In this document: positions 6,591 to 9,071 of the stretch, one piece after another
How positions within the stretch are numbered: the first letter of the stretch is position 1
Layout: each line of letters starts with the position of its first letter
Source: Lachnospiraceae bacterium UBA1729
GTDB taxonomy: Bacteria; Bacillota; Clostridia; Lachnospirales; Lachnospiraceae
Length of the DNA stretch: 9,071 nt
Reading direction: 5' to 3'
Assembly (NCBI GenBank): GCA_002315945.1
Contig: DCIJ01000004.1
Location: 1 to 9,071 of the forward strand
Translations under genes and position numbers: made by a program
The notes under the pieces: generated by a model
The model's input: only the letters and a program-made list of their open reading frames with translations
Told to the model about the DNA's origin: nothing
The model's database searches: none

Positions 6591-8339
6591 TTATTTTACA
6601 TCATATACAGTAAGCAAATCATTTTCCAACACAGTGACGTAACCACTGTCTTCCATAAAGTCTTTCAGACTCTCTCTTTTCAATTCATCATTTGGATATT
6701 TCATATAGTCCTTTGCAATGAAAATAACTGGATAGTTTCCATTCATGCTTTCATACACGATACGTCCCATCTCATCATTCCACTGTTTCCAGTTGTAGGA
6801 CTCCAGACTTACCCAGACTCCATGCATTTCTGAAGGAATATCAAGAGCATAGGATAATCCAGCTATGTCACCATAAAAGATTCCACTTCGGCTTGAATAT
6901 CCATTTTTCCGTGTCAGGTCTACCAGCTCATTAATTTCCCTGGCTCGCGTCCTGCCGGTTTTCATAGCCGTAAGTATATCACTATTTTCTATTTTTGTAT
7001 CTCTTTTCTCTGAAGCACTGGAATCTCTAAATACAAAAGTACTTCCAAATCCAACACTCTGAATTGTGATTAGAGTCAGTAAAATAATTGTAACAGCCCT
7101 GTACTCTGCTCTCCTTGGAGGAAGCCTATGTATCAGGTAGATAATAACCGGCCCGGCAATAAACAGATTGTTATACGCCGGATAGCTCCTGTTGTTACTT
7201 CCTAACGGTACAATGAGAATGGCAATTACTGCTGCTAGCGCCAGCAAACGATCCGAATCAGATATTCTGTCATCCTTGATTACAAGAACAGCCAGTCCTG
7301 CCACCAGTCCTGCGCCTACCAGCCATCCCGCCGGTCTGATAAAGGAAAAGTATTCGTTATAGTCCAGACCAAACATTCCTCTTCCATAGAGAATTCTTAA
7401 TATTAACAACTGGAACAGAACATATAAAACAACATATATTCTACTGATGTTTCCCGTTAGTTCATGCTTTAGTACTCTTTCCAGTATTTTTCTAAATAAC
7501 ACAGCTAATAAGGACACCAACACAAATGGAAGCATCCATCTCAATGCATCCAGATAATCAGCAAAGGGTGACAAAAGCATTGCCACTGGAGAATAACTGT
7601 CTGCCGTCTGAGTTACATTTCCCAGCCAGCCAAGCATGTTAATAAATCCGCTAAGTCCAGAAGGGGTTCCTATATGCATAAGTACTACTGCAAAGCCCAA
7701 ACCTATTACATATCCAGCAAGACATATCCCCGTTTTTCTTATTATCTCTCTGACACTTTGCTTTTTTAGCAATCCGTTGAACCATACTAACAGTATTAAA
7801 GCCATATGGGATAGATTCGCCATTCTGACCAGGGTCTCTGCCCCCAGCATAAACCCTGCTGACACAAAGAGTATACCCTCTGCTTTTTTGTTGCCATCAT
7901 TTCCCTTGTCCAAAGCTGTAATAATAATTACCGTTCCCAACCCTAAAAAGATATAGGTCAGGTAATTATATAAAATTACCTGAGGGCACCAGCAAAGCAT
8001 CTGGGCAATTATCAGGCCTAACGCAGCACACCATACTGGTATCTTTTTTATTAGAAAGAAATATACAACTAGCGAGAACAAGCTGATTAAAATTGAGCAG
8101 TACAGGTTAATTCCAATCCATGTATTACCAAAGGGCAGTCCCATGAGAAGCTTTCCAACCATATTGGCACCAGCTATGGAATAGTGCCAAGGGAATTCCA
8201 GCGCACCGAACCACTTAAAATTAGTTAGCGAATACCCTGTATCACTAATGTCCAGTCCCTGATTCACATGACGAAGAGGAAGCAAAAACAGTACAAGAGC
8301 AATTATGAAATTAGTGAGTACACTTTTTTTCTTATCCAT
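6591..8339 (-). CDS. Polytopic membrane protein, putative GT-C-type glycosyltransferase (582 aa)
   Basis: This is a large membrane protein with a first span at about residues 10-23 followed directly by GLDISDTGYSL, with Asp30 and Asp33. It then has about ten further hydrophobic segments up to about residue 433 and a soluble C-terminal domain of about 150 residues (434-582). An acidic motif in the first extracytoplasmic loop plus a polytopic body and a soluble tail is the layout of GT-C glycosyltransferases, which use lipid-phosphate-linked sugars outside the membrane. I do not recognise a characterised homologue, so substrate and acceptor are unknown. The ATG at 8339 lies inside the end of the acyltransferase gene (37-nt overlap) and has only a weak GTGG upstream, suggesting translational coupling. 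The stop (TAA) is 17 nt before the wecE ATG. Alternatives are a glycan polymerase or another surface-polymer membrane protein. The C-terminal tail sits where GT-C proteins often have an acceptor-binding domain. Confidence 0.72.
   Translation of the reverse strand: MDKKKSVLTNFIIALVLFLLPLRHVNQGLDISDTGYSLTNFKWFGALEFPWHYSIAGANMVGKLLMGLPFGNTWIGINLYCSILISLFSLVVYFFLIKKIPVWCAALGLIIAQMLCWCPQVILYNYLTYIFLGLGTVIIITALDKGNDGNKKAEGILFVSAGFMLGAETLVRMANLSHMALILLVWFNGLLKKQSVREIIRKTGICLAGYVIGLGFAVVLMHIGTPSGLSGFINMLGWLGNVTQTADSYSPVAMLLSPFADYLDALRWMLPFVLVSLLAVLFRKILERVLKHELTGNISRIYVVLYVLFQLLILRILYGRGMFGLDYNEYFSFIRPAGWLVGAGLVAGLAVLVIKDDRISDSDRLLALAAVIAILIVPLGSNNRSYPAYNNLFIAGPVIIYLIHRLPPRRAEYRAVTIILLTLITIQSVGFGSTFVFRDSSASEKRDTKIENSDILTAMKTGRTRAREINELVDLTRKNGYSSRSGIFYGDIAGLSYALDIPSEMHGVWVSLESYNWKQWNDEMGRIVYESMNGNYPVIFIAKDYMKYPNDELKRESLKDFMEDSGYVTVLENDLLTVYDVK
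7958..7983. repeat. Perfect 10-bp inverted repeat inside the 582-aa gene
   Basis: TCAGGTAATT (7958-7967) is the exact reverse complement of AATTACCTGA (7974-7983), separated by the 6-nt loop ATATAA. It falls in codons for a membrane segment around residues 119-128. There is no T-run after it, so it is not a normal terminator. A 10-bp match with a short loop is only mildly unexpected in 9 kb of A+T-rich DNA, so it may be chance. Confidence 0.5.
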
Positions 8340-9071
8340 TCAATCAATCCACACACAATATATATTCCTGGCACCACCAGTACAAACGCAGCAAAAGCAG
8401 ACATACTTCCATACAGTTTTGAAATACCAAGAACCTGAGGCCACATATATCTAAGTACAATATGTTCGTGTATCAGATACACTCCAAATGATACTCCTGC
8501 GATCTCACATATCGCCCCTGACATTTTCCCAACCGGTATTCGTACCTGCTCAAATAGACCAAACAACCCAAGAGAAGCCATAAGACATAGTACTGAATTA
8601 TAGTGGTACTGCCTTGTAATATAATCCCCCAGCTTTCCGGTTTTTTGATATATAGTCACTACTGTCAGGAAGGAAAAAAAAATCAGGACAGAAGCTATGA
8701 TATAGCATGCAATTGAGCCTCTCTTTTCCTTAGTTATTCTAATTCCATATAATCTAATGTAAGCCCCATACAAATATAGAAGTATAAACCATAACAAGTC
8801 CATTCCAAATTTATCTGTAGGAAGCAAAAGCGGACACAGAGAAGGGCATACTGATAATATTACAGTCAGTACTAATATCAGCTTGAGAAGGCTCTTCTGC
8901 GGCATCTCTTTAATTCCACGGTTTAATACCGGACCAACAAACAGAAGTAGCACATAGGCTGTTACAAACCAGTAATGTTCACTTATTACAGGCGTCAGAC
9001 AGGTAATCCACAGATATTTATCAATAACCAGTCCATTACCTATGCCCATTCCTACAATAGTATGAACCAGC
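8303..9071 (-). CDS. Acyltransferase-3 family membrane O-acyltransferase (partial, N terminus outside window)
   Basis: This is the C-terminal 255 residues of an integral membrane acyltransferase of the acyltransferase-3 family (OafA/WecH type), which transfers acetyl or related acyl groups to sugars of surface glycans. The frame stays open from the methionine at 9049 to the window edge, and the first visible residues (LVHTIVG, then the Met) are in frame, so that Met is internal. Family members are usually about 330-380 aa, so roughly 80-120 residues are missing, including the N-terminal histidine/arginine motif expected for catalysis. Visible hallmarks are YWFVTAYVLL at about residue 33, a LYGAYIRLYG segment, several hydrophobic spans, and FGVYLIHEH about 61 residues from the C terminus. 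The end overlaps the start of the next gene by 37 nt. The family call is firm. The acceptor is unknown; decoration of the glycan made by this operon is inferred from context. Confidence 0.88.
   Translation of the reverse strand, partial: LVHTIVGMGIGNGLVIDKYLWITCLTPVISEHYWFVTAYVLLLFVGPVLNRGIKEMPQKSLLKLILVLTVILSVCPSLCPLLLPTDKFGMDLLWFILLYLYGAYIRLYGIRITKEKRGSIACYIIASVLIFFSFLTVVTIYQKTGKLGDYITRQYHYNSVLCLMASLGLFGLFEQVRIPVGKMSGAICEIAGVSFGVYLIHEHIVLRYMWPQVLGISKLYGSMSAFAAFVLVVPGIYIVCGLIEWIRKKVYSLIS

Noticed and set aside
6272..6833. Plus-strand open frames of 96-113 aa antisense to wecE and the gene before it
   Set aside because: Their product has no family features, and the opposite strand encodes strongly conserved WecE motifs across the region.
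4288..7572. 16-nt direct repeat ATCAGCAAAGGGTGAC at 4288-4303 and 7557-7572
   Set aside because: The copies fall in different reading frames of two unrelated genes, with no flanking similarity or nearby mobile-element features; most likely coincidence or codon bias.
7636..7956. Plus-strand open frame of 106 aa
   Set aside because: Antisense to membrane-span coding sequence of the 582-aa protein; hydrophobic codons commonly leave the complement open.
1..9071. tRNA, rRNA, CRISPR arrays, insertion sequences, riboswitches and toxin-antitoxin or defence genes
   Set aside because: The whole window is filled by overlapping minus-strand genes; I saw no regular spaced repeats, transposase motifs, cloverleaf or long untranslated leader.

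Overview
The window reads as the interior of a cell-surface glycan or glycosylation locus from a low- to mid-G+C Gram-positive anaerobe. A clostridial, Lachnospiraceae-like host is my best guess, from the roughly 40% G+C by eye, frequent AGA and ATA codons, AGGA/GGAG ribosome-binding sites, and large multi-membrane-span putative glycosyltransferases of the kind common in Clostridia. The organism assignment is inference; no taxonomic marker is present.

Layout: every gene lies on the minus strand, so transcription runs from 9071 towards 1. Nine genes (seven complete, one cut at each edge) are packed with almost no intergenic DNA. In transcription order they are: (1) the C-terminal part of an acyltransferase-3 family membrane O-acyltransferase (8303-9071); (2) a 582-aa polytopic putative GT-C glycosyltransferase (6591-8339); (3) a WecE-type dTDP-4-amino-4,6-dideoxygalactose transaminase (5422-6573); (4) a 528-aa polytopic putative GT-C enzyme with an N-D-D motif (3846-5432); (5) a GNAT N-acetyltransferase (3325-3858); (6) a DPM1/ArnC/GtrB-like polyprenyl-phosphate glycosyltransferase (2394-3332); (7) an ArnT/PMT-like GT-C transferase (986-2404); (8) a small membrane protein with an extracytoplasmic beta-rich domain (382-1020); (9) the first 131 codons of another membrane protein (1-395). 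Seven of the eight junctions overlap by 8-37 nt and the remaining gap is 17 nt, so this is one operon whose promoter and terminator both lie outside the window.

How the genes could work together (inference): WecE would aminate dTDP-4-keto-6-deoxyglucose at C4. The GNAT protein would N-acetylate that amine, replacing WecD of the enterobacterial common antigen pathway, to give dTDP-Fuc4NAc or a close relative. The GT2 enzyme would load a sugar onto polyprenyl phosphate, and the GT-C proteins would use lipid-linked sugars on the outer face of the membrane to decorate a surface polymer or protein. The acyltransferase-3 protein could add O-acyl groups. No flippase, dTDP-sugar synthesis genes (rmlA/rmlB), polymerase or initiating transferase is visible, so the locus must extend beyond the window or depend on genes elsewhere.

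The strongest feature not explained by coding is a perfect 15-bp inverted repeat with an 8-nt loop at 5361-5398. It sits inside the start of gene 4, only 24 nt after the wecE stop codon, and has a T-rich flank on both strands.
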